Part shown: positions 1 to 5,239 of the stretch, one piece after another | Layout of the letters: each line of letters begins with the position of its first letter | Numbering within the stretch: the first letter of the stretch is position 1 | Program-made: the position numbers and the translations under genes | Notes under the pieces: model-generated | Databases searched by the model: none | What the model was told of the DNA's origin: nothing | What the model saw: only the letters and a program-made list of their open reading frames with translations | Source of the DNA: Patulibacter sp. | GTDB lineage: Bacteria; Actinomycetota; Thermoleophilia; Solirubrobacterales; Solirubrobacteraceae | Assembly: GCA_023268575.1 (NCBI GenBank) | Contig: JALRCL010000352.1 | Location: 1-5,239, forward strand | Direction of reading: 5' to 3' | Length of the DNA stretch: 5,239 nucleotides

Positions 1-1
1 C

Positions 2-586
2 GAGGACGGGCCCGAGCGCGACGCGCTGCGTCGCCGCCGCGCCGTGCTCGGCGACGGTGCGCGCAGCTGCGCGGTGGCGGTGCGGGGGCGCTACGCCGTG
101 GCGCCGATCCTCGAGGACGGCCGCCCGGTCGGGCTGCTGCACGTCGACCGGGAGCAGGGACGACCCGTCGACGCCGGCGACCTGCCGGCGCTCGAGGCCT
201 TCGCGTCGGCCGTCGGCCTGGCCTTCGACCGGGCCGGCGCCCAGGAGCGCGGGCGGCGCCAAGCGCACGCCGTCCGGCACGCCGCCGCGGCGCTCGAGGC
301 GGTCGCCGACGACGCGCTGGCCCCGGCGCGCTCGCTGCTGCAGCGCGCCGCCGCGCCCGGACGGGCCGACACGCCGGTGGCCCGGCTCGCGCAGGCGCTC
401 ACGCGGCGCGAGCTCGAGGTGCTCGAGCTGCTCGCCGCGGGCGCGACGAACCAGCGGATCGCCGAGGAGCTCGTCCTCTCCCACGGCACCGTGAAGACCC
501 ACGTGAAGCACATCCTGCGCAAGCTGCGGGTGGCCAACCGTGCGCAGGCCGCGGCGCTCTACAGCCGCTTCGTCGCGCGCAGCTGA
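2..586 (+). CDS. GAF-LuxR family transcriptional regulator, C-terminal part (5' truncated by window edge)
   Basis: The reading frame is open from the left edge, so the true start lies outside the window; the GTG at 44 is internal to a continuing frame and is probably not the start. 194 residues are visible. The first ~75 look like the C-terminal half of a GAF sensor domain: a beta strand ending in GRPVGLLHVDR, then an acidic linker and the helix LPALEAFASAVGLAFDRA. An Ala/Arg-rich helical linker follows. The last ~65 residues are a LuxR/GerE-type DNA-binding domain with the hallmarks LTRRELEVLELLAAG, NQRIAEEL and GTVKTHVKHILRKL. In this family the GAF part senses a ligand or redox state and the C-terminal helix-turn-helix binds DNA; no receiver domain is visible here. 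The gene converges on ltrA with a 9-bp gap. The family call is firm, but the signal and target genes cannot be told from this fragment. Confidence 0.9.
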   Translation, partial: EDGPERDALRRRRAVLGDGARSCAVAVRGRYAVAPILEDGRPVGLLHVDREQGRPVDAGDLPALEAFASAVGLAFDRAGAQERGRRQAHAVRHAAAALEAVADDALAPARSLLQRAAAPGRADTPVARLAQALTRRELEVLELLAAGATNQRIAEELVLSHGTVKTHVKHILRKLRVANRAQAAALYSRFVARS

Positions 587-595
587 CCCCGCGGA

Positions 596-1789
596 TCAGC
601 GGTCGGCGGCGAGCGCCTCGCGCATCGTCGGCCCGGGACGGTGGCGGCGTCGCCAGGCGTCGTAGGCGGCGACGGTCAGCAGCGTCGCGGTCAGCAGGAC
701 GCCGACGGCGAACGCCGGGACGGCGGTCCCGAGCAGGCCGATGAGCACGCACGCGCCGAGCGCGGTGGTCCGCGACGGGCTGAGCGTCCCGGTGTTGCGC
801 AGCCGCATGAGGTCCTGCGCGAGCAGGTAGAGCACCGGCCCCGCAACGGCCGCGAGGAGCGCCGGCGTCTCGAGCTCGTCCTTCGGGTGGGCGAGGATCA
901 CCTCGTCGCCCACCGCGCTGGCGACGATGCCGGCGATGAGCACGACGTGGAGGTACGTGAAGATGTCGCGCGCGACGGTCGTGCGGTCCTCGTCGGCGCC
1001 GTGCAGCCGCGACTCCGCCAGCACGGCGATCGAGCTGAAGTAGAGCCACCAGAGCGCCGCGGTGCTGACGAAGGCGAGCACGACGGCGAGCGTCGAGGTG
1101 AGGTCCAGCTCGTGCTCGGCGGCCGTCGCGCCGGTGAGGATGATCGTCTCGCCCAGCGCGATGATCACGAAGAGCTGGAAGCGCTCGGCGAAGTGCGCCG
1201 CGCCGACCTCCCACGCCGCCGCGGCCGACCGGCCGCGCCCGGGCAGCCAGTACAGGGCGACCGGTCCGCCGTAGTCGATGAGCAGGGCGACGATCCAGAG
1301 GACCGTCCGCGCGCTGCCGTCCGCGATCCCGCCGGCGATCCAGAACGCGCCCGCGACGGCGAACCAGGTGAAGATCCGCGAGGCCCGGTCGCGCTCGACG
1401 GTGCCCGCCCGTGCCGCGTAGAACGCGAGGAACCCGTGGCGCAGCAGCTGCACGGCGACGTAGCAGCCGACGAACAGCAGGGCGCGGTCGCCCCACGCCT
1501 CCGGGATCGCCACCGCCATCAGCAGCCCGAGCAGCATGAGCGCGAGCAGCAGGACGCGGACCGGCGTCGTCTCCGGGTCCAGCTCGTTCATCGCCCAGGT
1601 CGTGAAGTTCCACGACCACCAGACGACGAGCAGCACGAGCGCGGCCTGCCCGGCGCCCTCCCAGGTCAGGTGCGCGAGCAGCAGGTGCGAGGTCTGCGTG
1701 ATCGCGAAGACGAAGACGAGGTCGAAGAAGAGCTCGAGCGGCGTGACGCGCTGAGCCTGGTCGCCGGCGCGGCGGAGCGTGGTGGTCAT
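596..1789 (-). CDS. LtrA-family (low temperature requirement protein A) integral membrane protein
   Basis: 397 residues, close to the usual length of the LtrA family, which is named after a Listeria protein needed for growth in the cold; its biochemical activity is not established. The N-terminal signature is clear: VTPLELFFDLVFVFAITQ at about residues 15-32. A second conserved block, HFAERFQLFVIIALGETI, lies at about 199-216, and a third, DIFTYLHVVLIAGI, at about 275-288. Many hydrophobic segments are visible (about 22-40, 48-66, 79-95, 103-125, 139-154, 161-181, 205-221, 232-256, 277-293, 309-326, 342-358, 360-376), so it is polytopic in the cytoplasmic membrane. Basic residues cluster at the C-terminus. 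The ATG at 1789-1787 sits directly before the conserved domain, with only a weak GGAA-like ribosome site about 6 nt upstream. It lies 139 bp downstream of the SDR gene on the same strand, with a hairpin between, so it is probably its own transcript. A TACGCT at complement 1825-1830 could be its -10 box, but I see no matching -35. The family is sure; the function is unknown. Confidence 0.93.
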   Translation of the reverse strand: MTTTLRRAGDQAQRVTPLELFFDLVFVFAITQTSHLLLAHLTWEGAGQAALVLLVVWWSWNFTTWAMNELDPETTPVRVLLLALMLLGLLMAVAIPEAWGDRALLFVGCYVAVQLLRHGFLAFYAARAGTVERDRASRIFTWFAVAGAFWIAGGIADGSARTVLWIVALLIDYGGPVALYWLPGRGRSAAAAWEVGAAHFAERFQLFVIIALGETIILTGATAAEHELDLTSTLAVVLAFVSTAALWWLYFSSIAVLAESRLHGADEDRTTVARDIFTYLHVVLIAGIVASAVGDEVILAHPKDELETPALLAAVAGPVLYLLAQDLMRLRNTGTLSPSRTTALGACVLIGLLGTAVPAFAVGVLLTATLLTVAAYDAWRRRHRPGPTMREALAADR

Positions 1790-1830
1790 GCGGGGTTCCG
1801 GGGGGACGGGTGGAGGACGCCGGGAGCGTA

Positions 1831-1847
1831 CGGCGCCAGGGGCGCCG
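1831..1847. repeat. 7-bp GC inverted repeat in the SDR-ltrA gap
   Basis: CGGCGCC and GGCGCCG arms around a 3-nt loop (AGG), immediately upstream of the TACGCT that is the only -10-like element before ltrA. It could be a second terminator stem or a regulator site. A chance GC palindrome is also plausible in sequence of this composition. Confidence 0.3.
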
Positions 1848-1883
1848 CACCCACGACGGCGGACAGGTTGGCGCCTCGGCGCT

Positions 1884-1913
1884 CGGCCCGCCGGGACGGC
1901 GTGCGGCGGGCCG
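1884..1913 (-). terminator. GC-rich hairpin after the SDR gene, probable terminator
   Basis: Perfect 10-bp inverted repeat (CGGCCCGCCG / CGGCGGGCCG) with a 10-nt loop, starting about 15 nt beyond the SDR stop codon on the minus strand. There is no T-tract, which is common for proposed terminators in high-GC actinobacteria. Its position fits an end for the SDR transcript, separating it from ltrA. Confidence 0.5.
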
Positions 1914-1928
1914 GGGCGCGCAGGCGGC

Positions 1929-2681
1929 TCAGCGGGTCGTGTATCCGCCGTTGGCGAACATCGTCTGCCCGGTGATCCACCACCCGCCGGTCACGAGGAA
2001 CTCGATGATCGGGGTGATGTCCTCGATCTTCGTCAGCTCGCCGTTGAGGCTCTGCGAGCGGTGGTAGGCGATCGAGTCGTCGTCCTCGGCCGGGTAGAAG
2101 AACGGCGTGTCCATCGGCCCGGGACCGAGGGCCGTGACCGAGATCCCCCGCGGCGCGAGCTCCTTGGCCGCGGCGCGGGTGAAGTGCTCGACCGGCGACT
2201 TCGAGCCGGCGTACGTCGAGTAGAGGCCGGTGAAGGCCGCCAGCAGCGACGTCACGATCGTGACGATCCGCCCGCCGTCCTCGATCCGCTTGCCGGACTC
2301 CTGGAGGAAGAAGTACGCCGCCTTCGCGTTGATCGCGAACATCTCGTCGTACTCGGCCTCGGTCGTCTCGACGATCGGCTTCTTCAGGACCTTGCCGACG
2401 GTGTTCACCGCGACGTCGACCTTGCCGAAGCGGTCGATCGCGGCGTCGAACAGGGCCTGGACGTTCGCCGGGCGGGTGAGGTCGCCCTGGACCGCGATCG
2501 CCTGGCGGCCGGCGGCCTCGATCGCAGCCACCGTCTCGCGCGCGGCGTCGGCCGAGGCGTCGCTGTTGTAGTGGACGACGACGTCGGCGCCGCGGGCGGC
2601 GACCTCGCGGCTCAGCAGGCCGCCGAGGTTCTTCGCGCCACCGGCGATCAGGACGACCTGGGACTCGAGCGTGGGGGACAT
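1929..2681 (-). CDS. SDR-family NAD(P)-dependent oxidoreductase
   Basis: 250 residues, the standard length of a classical short-chain dehydrogenase/reductase. These are cytosolic Rossmann-fold enzymes that interconvert alcohols and carbonyls with NAD(P)H. Visible landmarks: a glycine-rich cofactor loop AGGAKNLG at residues 13-20 (a variant of TGxxxGxG with Asn at position 18), HYNS at 37-40 after the second strand, D67 in GDLT, NTVG at 93-96 (in place of NNAG), N118 in INAK, S145 (or T144), and the catalytic Y157 and K161 in YAGSK. The C-terminal TGQTMFANGGYTTR matches the usual SDR ending (TGQ...DGG). The HYNS loop lacks the acidic residue typical of NAD use, so NADP is the likelier cofactor (inference). 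The ATG at 2681 is supported by GAAGGAG 6 nt upstream. The gene is divergent from the LysR regulator, which probably controls it. The substrate cannot be read from sequence. Confidence 0.93.
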   Translation of the reverse strand: MSPTLESQVVLIAGGAKNLGGLLSREVAARGADVVVHYNSDASADAARETVAAIEAAGRQAIAVQGDLTRPANVQALFDAAIDRFGKVDVAVNTVGKVLKKPIVETTEAEYDEMFAINAKAAYFFLQESGKRIEDGGRIVTIVTSLLAAFTGLYSTYAGSKSPVEHFTRAAAKELAPRGISVTALGPGPMDTPFFYPAEDDDSIAYHRSQSLNGELTKIEDITPIIEFLVTGGWWITGQTMFANGGYTTR

Positions 2682-2687
2682 CGGGTG

Positions 2688-2694
2688 CTCCTTC
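2688..2694 (-). promoter_or_regulatory. Ribosome binding site of the SDR gene
   Basis: GAAGGAG on the minus strand, 6 nt before the ATG. It is the best Shine-Dalgarno match in the window and fixes the SDR start. The LysR and crotonase starts lack a comparable site. Confidence 0.8.
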
Positions 2695-2783
2695 GTGGGG
2701 GTGCGTGGCGTCCGGGCCGCGGGCGAGGCGACATCCGCCGACGGAGCGGCGGGCGCGGGCCCCGGGGTCGGACGCGGAGCCCG

Positions 2784-2813
2784 ACGCTACGCGCGGCACC
2801 CGGCGAAGGGAAA
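2784..2813 (-). promoter_or_regulatory. Candidate SDR promoter
   Basis: On the minus strand, TTTCCC (complement 2808-2813) and TAGCGT (complement 2784-2789) are separated by 18 nt, predicting a transcript start near 2777 and a leader of about 95 nt. The -10 is identical to that proposed for the crotonase gene. The -35 is weak (3 of 6 consensus bases), so the call is tentative. Confidence 0.3.
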
Positions 2814-2825
2814 CGCGCGCTGCTG

Positions 2826-2853
2826 GTGGATCCACAAGCGGAGCCGGTGGATC
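2826..2853. promoter_or_regulatory. Iterated GTGGATC half-sites, candidate LysR operator
   Basis: The spacer between the divergent SDR and LysR genes contains a perfect 10-bp palindrome GTGGATCCAC (2826-2835). Its right half pairs with a further GTGGATC at 2847-2853 to give GATCCAC-N11-GTGGATC. The 8-mer GGTGGATC therefore recurs in direct orientation at 2825 and 2846, exactly 21 bp or two helical turns apart. LysR-type regulators bind interrupted dyads in such spacers. The block lies just upstream of the LysR -10 candidate, and its centre (2841) is about 64 bp upstream of the proposed SDR transcript start, the usual place for a LysR recognition site. It is not a literal T-N11-A box. Binding is inferred. 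Confidence 0.5.
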
Positions 2854-2856
2854 GCG

Positions 2857-2862
2857 TACCGT
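2857..2862 (+). promoter_or_regulatory. Candidate -10 box for a leaderless LysR transcript
   Basis: TACCGT ends 6 nt before the GTG start codon, the position expected if transcription begins at the start codon. No good Shine-Dalgarno or -35 is visible. The half-site array would overlap the -35 region, which fits autorepression. Confidence 0.35.
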
Positions 2863-2868
2863 GGGTCC

Positions 2869-3780
2869 GTGCCGCTGGACCTGCGCAAGCTCGAGCACTT
2901 CGTCGCCGTCGCCGAGGACCGGAGCTTCACCGCCGCCGCCACGCGGCTGCACCTCAGCCAGCAGGCGCTGTCGGACTCGATCCGCCGGCTCGAGCGCGAG
3001 CTCGGCGTCACGCTGCTCACCCGGACCACCCGCCGGGTGACCCTCACCGAGCCGGGCCGCGCGCTGCTCGCCGACGCGCGGTCGCTCGTGGCCGCCGCGC
3101 TGGCGGCCCGCGAGCGCGTGCGCCGCGTCGACCGCGGCGAGGAGCCGGTCCTGCGGGTCGGGCACACGCCGGCGCTCAGCGGGGAGCAGGTCCACGAGCT
3201 CACCGCACCGCTGCTGGACCGCGTGCCCGAGGTGCGCTTCGCCGCGACTCAGCGGTACCCGGGCGATCTGCTGGACGAGCTGCTGCGCGGGACGCTCGAC
3301 CTCGGCCTCGCCCGGGGCCTCGCCGCGCCGGCCGGTCTGGAGGTCCGGGTCGTGGCCGAGCACGCGCTGCGCGTCGCCCTCCACCGCGACCACCCGCTCG
3401 CCGGCCGCGACCGGGTGGCGCTCGTCGACCTCGCCGGCGACCGGCTGATCGTCTGGGGCGATCCCGGACGCTCGAACCACGCCGACGAGCTGGTCGAGCG
3501 CTGTCGCGCGGCCGGCTTCACCCCGCGGACGGTCCGCAGCGCGATGCAGGGGACGCCGCCGGTGACGTCGGTCGTCGCGCCGGACCGCTTCGCGCTCGTG
3601 ACCGATCGTCCGGGTCCCGCGGTGGGCGGACGCGTGCTGGTCCGCGAGCTCGACCCGCCGGCCACCACGGCGGTCCGCGCGCTCTGGAACCCCGCGGCGA
3701 CGCCGCCGCTCGTCACGACGTGGCTCGACGCCCTCCCGCCCGTCGGGCACGGCGCCCAGGCCGGCGACGCCACCGGGTGA
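2869..3780 (+). CDS. LysR-type transcriptional regulator
   Basis: 303 residues from the GTG at 2869, matching the usual ~300 of the family. I chose this start because the LysR domain begins right after it (PLDLRKLEHFVAVAEDRSF); the frame is open further upstream, but that sequence has no family resemblance and covers the regulatory spacer. The winged helix-turn-helix spans about residues 5-62, with FTAAATRLHLSQQALSDSIRRLE as recognition region and LGVTLLTRTTRRVTLTEPG as wing. A linker helix (about 64-90) leads into a periplasmic-binding-like effector domain (about 93-290), including DLGLARG at 144-150 and HPLAGRDRVALVDLAGDRLI at 175-194. The tail from about 290 is Gly/Ala-rich and probably disordered. 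It lies head-to-head with the SDR gene, the classic arrangement in which a LysR protein regulates its divergent neighbour and itself. The inducer is unknown. Confidence 0.93.
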   Translation: MPLDLRKLEHFVAVAEDRSFTAAATRLHLSQQALSDSIRRLERELGVTLLTRTTRRVTLTEPGRALLADARSLVAAALAARERVRRVDRGEEPVLRVGHTPALSGEQVHELTAPLLDRVPEVRFAATQRYPGDLLDELLRGTLDLGLARGLAAPAGLEVRVVAEHALRVALHRDHPLAGRDRVALVDLAGDRLIVWGDPGRSNHADELVERCRAAGFTPRTVRSAMQGTPPVTSVVAPDRFALVTDRPGPAVGGRVLVRELDPPATTAVRALWNPAATPPLVTTWLDALPPVGHGAQAGDATG

Positions 3781-3790
3781 CGGGCGGTCG

Positions 3791-3824
3791 GGCCGCCGCG
3801 GCCGGCACCCCCGCGACGGCGGCC
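3791..3824 (+). terminator. Possible terminator hairpin after the LysR gene
   Basis: GGCCGCCG and CGGCGGCC form a perfect 8-bp stem around an 18-nt loop, starting 10 nt past the LysR stop. There is no T-tract and the loop is long, so this could be a chance pairing in very GC-rich DNA. Its position, between the LysR gene and a fresh promoter, fits termination. Confidence 0.35.
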
Positions 3825-3865
3825 GGGTCCGGGCCCACCGGCGCGGGACCGCGCCACCACAAACG

Positions 3866-3883
3866 AGAAGTGACATCACTTCT
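3866..3883. promoter_or_regulatory. 18-bp inverted repeat, candidate TetR operator
   Basis: AGAAGTGA-CA-TCACTTCT has perfect 8-bp arms around a 2-nt centre. It stands in an AT-richer island in an otherwise GC-saturated region, which makes chance unlikely. Its last base is the first base of the crotonase -35 box, so a bound dimer would block RNA polymerase. Length and symmetry fit TetR-family operators, and the second gene of this operon encodes a TetR-family protein. That this protein binds here is inference. Confidence 0.65.
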
Positions 3884-3912
3884 TGACGTAGAGGGACGGT
3901 CGGGGCTAGCGT
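3883..3912 (+). promoter_or_regulatory. Promoter of the crotonase-TetR operon
   Basis: TTGACG (3883-3888), an 18-nt spacer and TAGCGT (3907-3912) form the best sigma-70-like promoter in the window. The -10 ends 5 nt before the ATG at 3918, so transcription should begin at or next to the start codon, giving a leaderless mRNA. No Shine-Dalgarno is present at the expected distance, which agrees with this. Confidence 0.65.
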
Positions 3913-3917
3913 CGGCC

Positions 3918-4829
3918 ATGCCCTCCCCGACCGACCCGGCCTACGAGACGATCCGCTACGCGACCGACGGCCCGGTCGCGACGATCACGCTGAACCGCCC
4001 CGCCGAGCTGAACACGATCGTGCCGCCGATGCCGGAGGAGGTCGAGGCGGCGGTCGTGCGCGCCACGCGCGATCCCGCGGTGAAGGTCGTCGTCCTGCGC
4101 GGTGCCGGCCGGGCGTTCTGCGCCGGGTACGACTTCGGCGACGGCTTCCACCACTGGGGCGAGGCCCTGGAGACCGACGGCCGCTGGGACCCGGGCAAGG
4201 ACTTCGTCATGGCCACCGCCCCGCAGCTCTCGCCGACGCAGCAGCTCATGAGCATCTGGCGCTGCCCGAAGCCCGTGATCGCGCAGGTGCACGGCTGGTG
4301 CGTCGGCGGCGGGAGCGATTTCGCCCTCTGCGCGGACCTCGTCGTGGCGAGCGAGGACGCGGTGATCGGCACGCCGTACAGCCGGATGTGGGGCGCGTAC
4401 CTCTCGGGGATGTGGCTCTACCGCCTCGGGCTGACGAAGGCGAAGGAGCACGCGCTGACGGGCCGGCCGCTGACCGGGCGCGAGGCCGCCGACGTCGAGC
4501 TCGTCAACCGCGCGGTGCCGTTCGCCGAGCTCGAGGCGACCGTCGCCTCGCTCGCGGCGGACCTCGCACGGATCCCGAGCTCGCAGCTCGCGGCGCAGAA
4601 GCTCGTCGTGAACCACGCCTACGAGCAGATGGGCCTCCACGCCACGCAGACGCTCGGGCCGATCCTCGACGGGCTCATGCGCAACACGCCCGACGCGCTG
4701 GCGTTCATCGACCGCGCCGAGCGCGAGGGCGTGCGCGCGGTCGTCGCCGAGCGGGACGGCCCGTTCGGGGACTACGGCCAGGCGCCCCCGGAGCGGCGGC
4801 CGAACCCGGACCACGTCATCGTGCCGTGA
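3918..4829 (+). CDS. Crotonase/enoyl-CoA hydratase superfamily protein with atypical active site
   Basis: 303 residues, slightly longer than the ~260 of typical enoyl-CoA hydratases. The frame is open far upstream, but the ATG at 3918 starts right at the domain and directly follows a promoter. Crotonase landmarks: VATITLNRPAELNTI (20-34), RAFCAGYDF (65-73) and HGWCVGGGSDFALCADLVVAS (125-145), whose backbone amides form the oxyanion hole for acyl-CoA thioesters. Next come IGTPYSRMWG (150-159) and TGRPLTGREAADVELVNRAVP (181-201), the usual C-terminal block. Aligned by eye with rat mitochondrial hydratase, the catalytic Glu144 is Asp134 and Glu164 is Tyr154, so ordinary hydratase chemistry is doubtful. 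The loop between the first oxyanion motif and KPVIAQVHG (residues 74-117) is longer than usual and rich in Trp, His and Asp. The protein is probably cytosolic and acts on an acyl-CoA by isomerisation, C-C cleavage or hydrolysis (inference). It is translationally coupled to the TetR gene. Confidence 0.94.
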   Translation: MPSPTDPAYETIRYATDGPVATITLNRPAELNTIVPPMPEEVEAAVVRATRDPAVKVVVLRGAGRAFCAGYDFGDGFHHWGEALETDGRWDPGKDFVMATAPQLSPTQQLMSIWRCPKPVIAQVHGWCVGGGSDFALCADLVVASEDAVIGTPYSRMWGAYLSGMWLYRLGLTKAKEHALTGRPLTGREAADVELVNRAVPFAELEATVASLAADLARIPSSQLAAQKLVVNHAYEQMGLHATQTLGPILDGLMRNTPDALAFIDRAEREGVRAVVAERDGPFGDYGQAPPERRPNPDHVIVP

Positions 4830-5239
4830 GCGGCGCGCCGGACGGCGCCGTCCCCGCGCGCGCACCGGACGACGGCGGTCCGGCGACGGCGAAGGGGCGC
4901 GCCACCCGAGCGCGGCTGCTCGACGCCGCTGCAGCGCAGCTCGCCGCCGACGGGCGGATCGAGGTCGCCGCCGTGGCCGAGCGCTGCGGCGTCGCCCCGA
5001 GCGTGCTCTACCGCTACTTCGCCGGCCGTGACGGCCTCGTCGCCGCGGTCGTCGACGCGCTCTACGACGACTACGCGGCGGCAGTGTTCGAGCGACCGCT
5101 GGACGAGGACCCGGAGCTGCCGGAGGACGCCGGCTGGCTCGTGCGCGAGGAGCACCGGATCGCCCGCGAGGTCGCGTTCCTCTACGCCCATCCGCTCGGG
5201 CGAGCGGTGGCCGCCGGGCTCGTGCACGACGCGGCGGCG
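4826..5239 (+). CDS. TetR-family transcriptional regulator, N-terminal part (3' truncated by window edge)
   Basis: The frame starts at GTG 4826, overlapping the crotonase stop codon as GTGA, and stays open to the right edge (138 codons visible). The first ~22 residues are a Gly/Ala/Pro/Asp-rich extension. AKGRATRARLLDAAAAQLAADG (22-43) is the first helix of a TetR domain, followed by the helix-turn-helix VAAVAERCGVAPSVLYRYFAGRDGLVAAVV (about 47-76), including the family's hallmark LYRYF. The rest begins the variable ligand-binding domain. TetR proteins are dimeric, mostly repressors, released by small ligands. No good ribosome site precedes the GTG, so translation is probably coupled to the crotonase. 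The neighbour suggests an acyl-CoA or fatty-acid-like ligand, and the palindrome at 3866-3883 is its likely operator (inference). No in-frame alternative start exists before the domain. Confidence 0.87.
   Translation, partial: MSGAPDGAVPARAPDDGGPATAKGRATRARLLDAAAAQLAADGRIEVAAVAERCGVAPSVLYRYFAGRDGLVAAVVDALYDDYAAAVFERPLDEDPELPEDAGWLVREEHRIAREVAFLYAHPLGRAVAAGLVHDAAA

Noticed and set aside
410..436. Repeated GAGCTCGAG/CTCGAGCTG palindromes in the LuxR gene
   Set aside because: Explained by the coding sequence for ELEVLELL with GC-preferred Glu and Leu codons.
582..600. Inverted repeat GCTGA-N9-TCAGC containing both convergent stop codons, as a bidirectional terminator
   Set aside because: A 5-bp stem with a 9-nt loop and no T-tract is too weak. 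The symmetry largely follows from two TGA stops each preceded by GC.
641..1975. 444-residue plus-strand open frame opposite ltrA
   Set aside because: Highly charged Arg/Glu/Asp composition typical of the antisense of a hydrophobic membrane gene at high GC.
1786..3879. 697-residue minus-strand open frame across the SDR, the spacer and the antisense of LysR
   Set aside because: Composition is Arg/Pro/Gly-rich without domain motifs, and it overlaps two clear genes. It is a high-GC artefact of few stop codons.
1779..3917. Upstream part of the open frame that ends in the crotonase, which would give a 1016-residue protein
   Set aside because: Only the part from 3918 resembles a protein family. 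The rest is antisense to the SDR or out of frame with LysR, and a promoter lies just before 3918.
3906..4865. 319-residue minus-strand open frame opposite the crotonase
   Set aside because: Arg-rich shadow with no recognisable motif; the plus strand has the full crotonase signature.
4772..5227. 151-residue minus-strand open frame opposite the TetR gene
   Set aside because: It overlaps the clear TetR helix-turn-helix coding sequence and has no motif of its own.

Overview
The window is very GC-rich, and nearly every third codon position is G or C. As a result long open frames run antisense to real genes. The gene families (GAF-LuxR, LtrA, SDR, LysR, crotonase, TetR) and the apparent leaderless starts behind TANNNT -10 boxes suggest a high-GC Actinomycetota chromosome, possibly of the Thermoleophilia type. 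That placement is inference; no rRNA or phylogenetic marker is present. I see no mobile element, CRISPR array, tRNA or rRNA.

Layout, left to right. (1) Positions 2-586, plus strand: the C-terminal part of a GAF-LuxR-type regulator cut by the left edge. (2) Positions 596-1789, minus strand: an LtrA-family polytopic membrane protein, convergent with the regulator and 9 bp from it. (3) Positions 1929-2681, minus strand: an SDR oxidoreductase, followed by a strong GC hairpin that probably separates it from ltrA. (4) Positions 2869-3780, plus strand: a LysR-type regulator transcribed divergently from the SDR. The 187-bp gap between them holds repeated GTGGATC half-sites. (5) Positions 3918-4829, plus strand: a crotonase-superfamily protein behind a good promoter whose -35 box abuts an 18-bp inverted repeat. 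(6) From 4826 to the right edge, plus strand: a TetR-family regulator that overlaps the crotonase stop by 4 bp (GTGA) and is cut by the window end.

Two small regulatory modules can be read. One is SDR/LysR, the classic divergent layout in which the regulator controls its neighbour and itself from the shared spacer. The other is crotonase/TetR, a translationally coupled pair with an operator-like palindrome at the promoter, which suggests a self-regulated acyl-CoA-responsive operon. The crotonase keeps the fold and oxyanion-hole motifs but lacks the two glutamates of classical enoyl-CoA hydratase, so its reaction is uncertain.

I find no clear evidence of a wholly new biological system. The most informative points are the two operator candidates and the altered crotonase active site.
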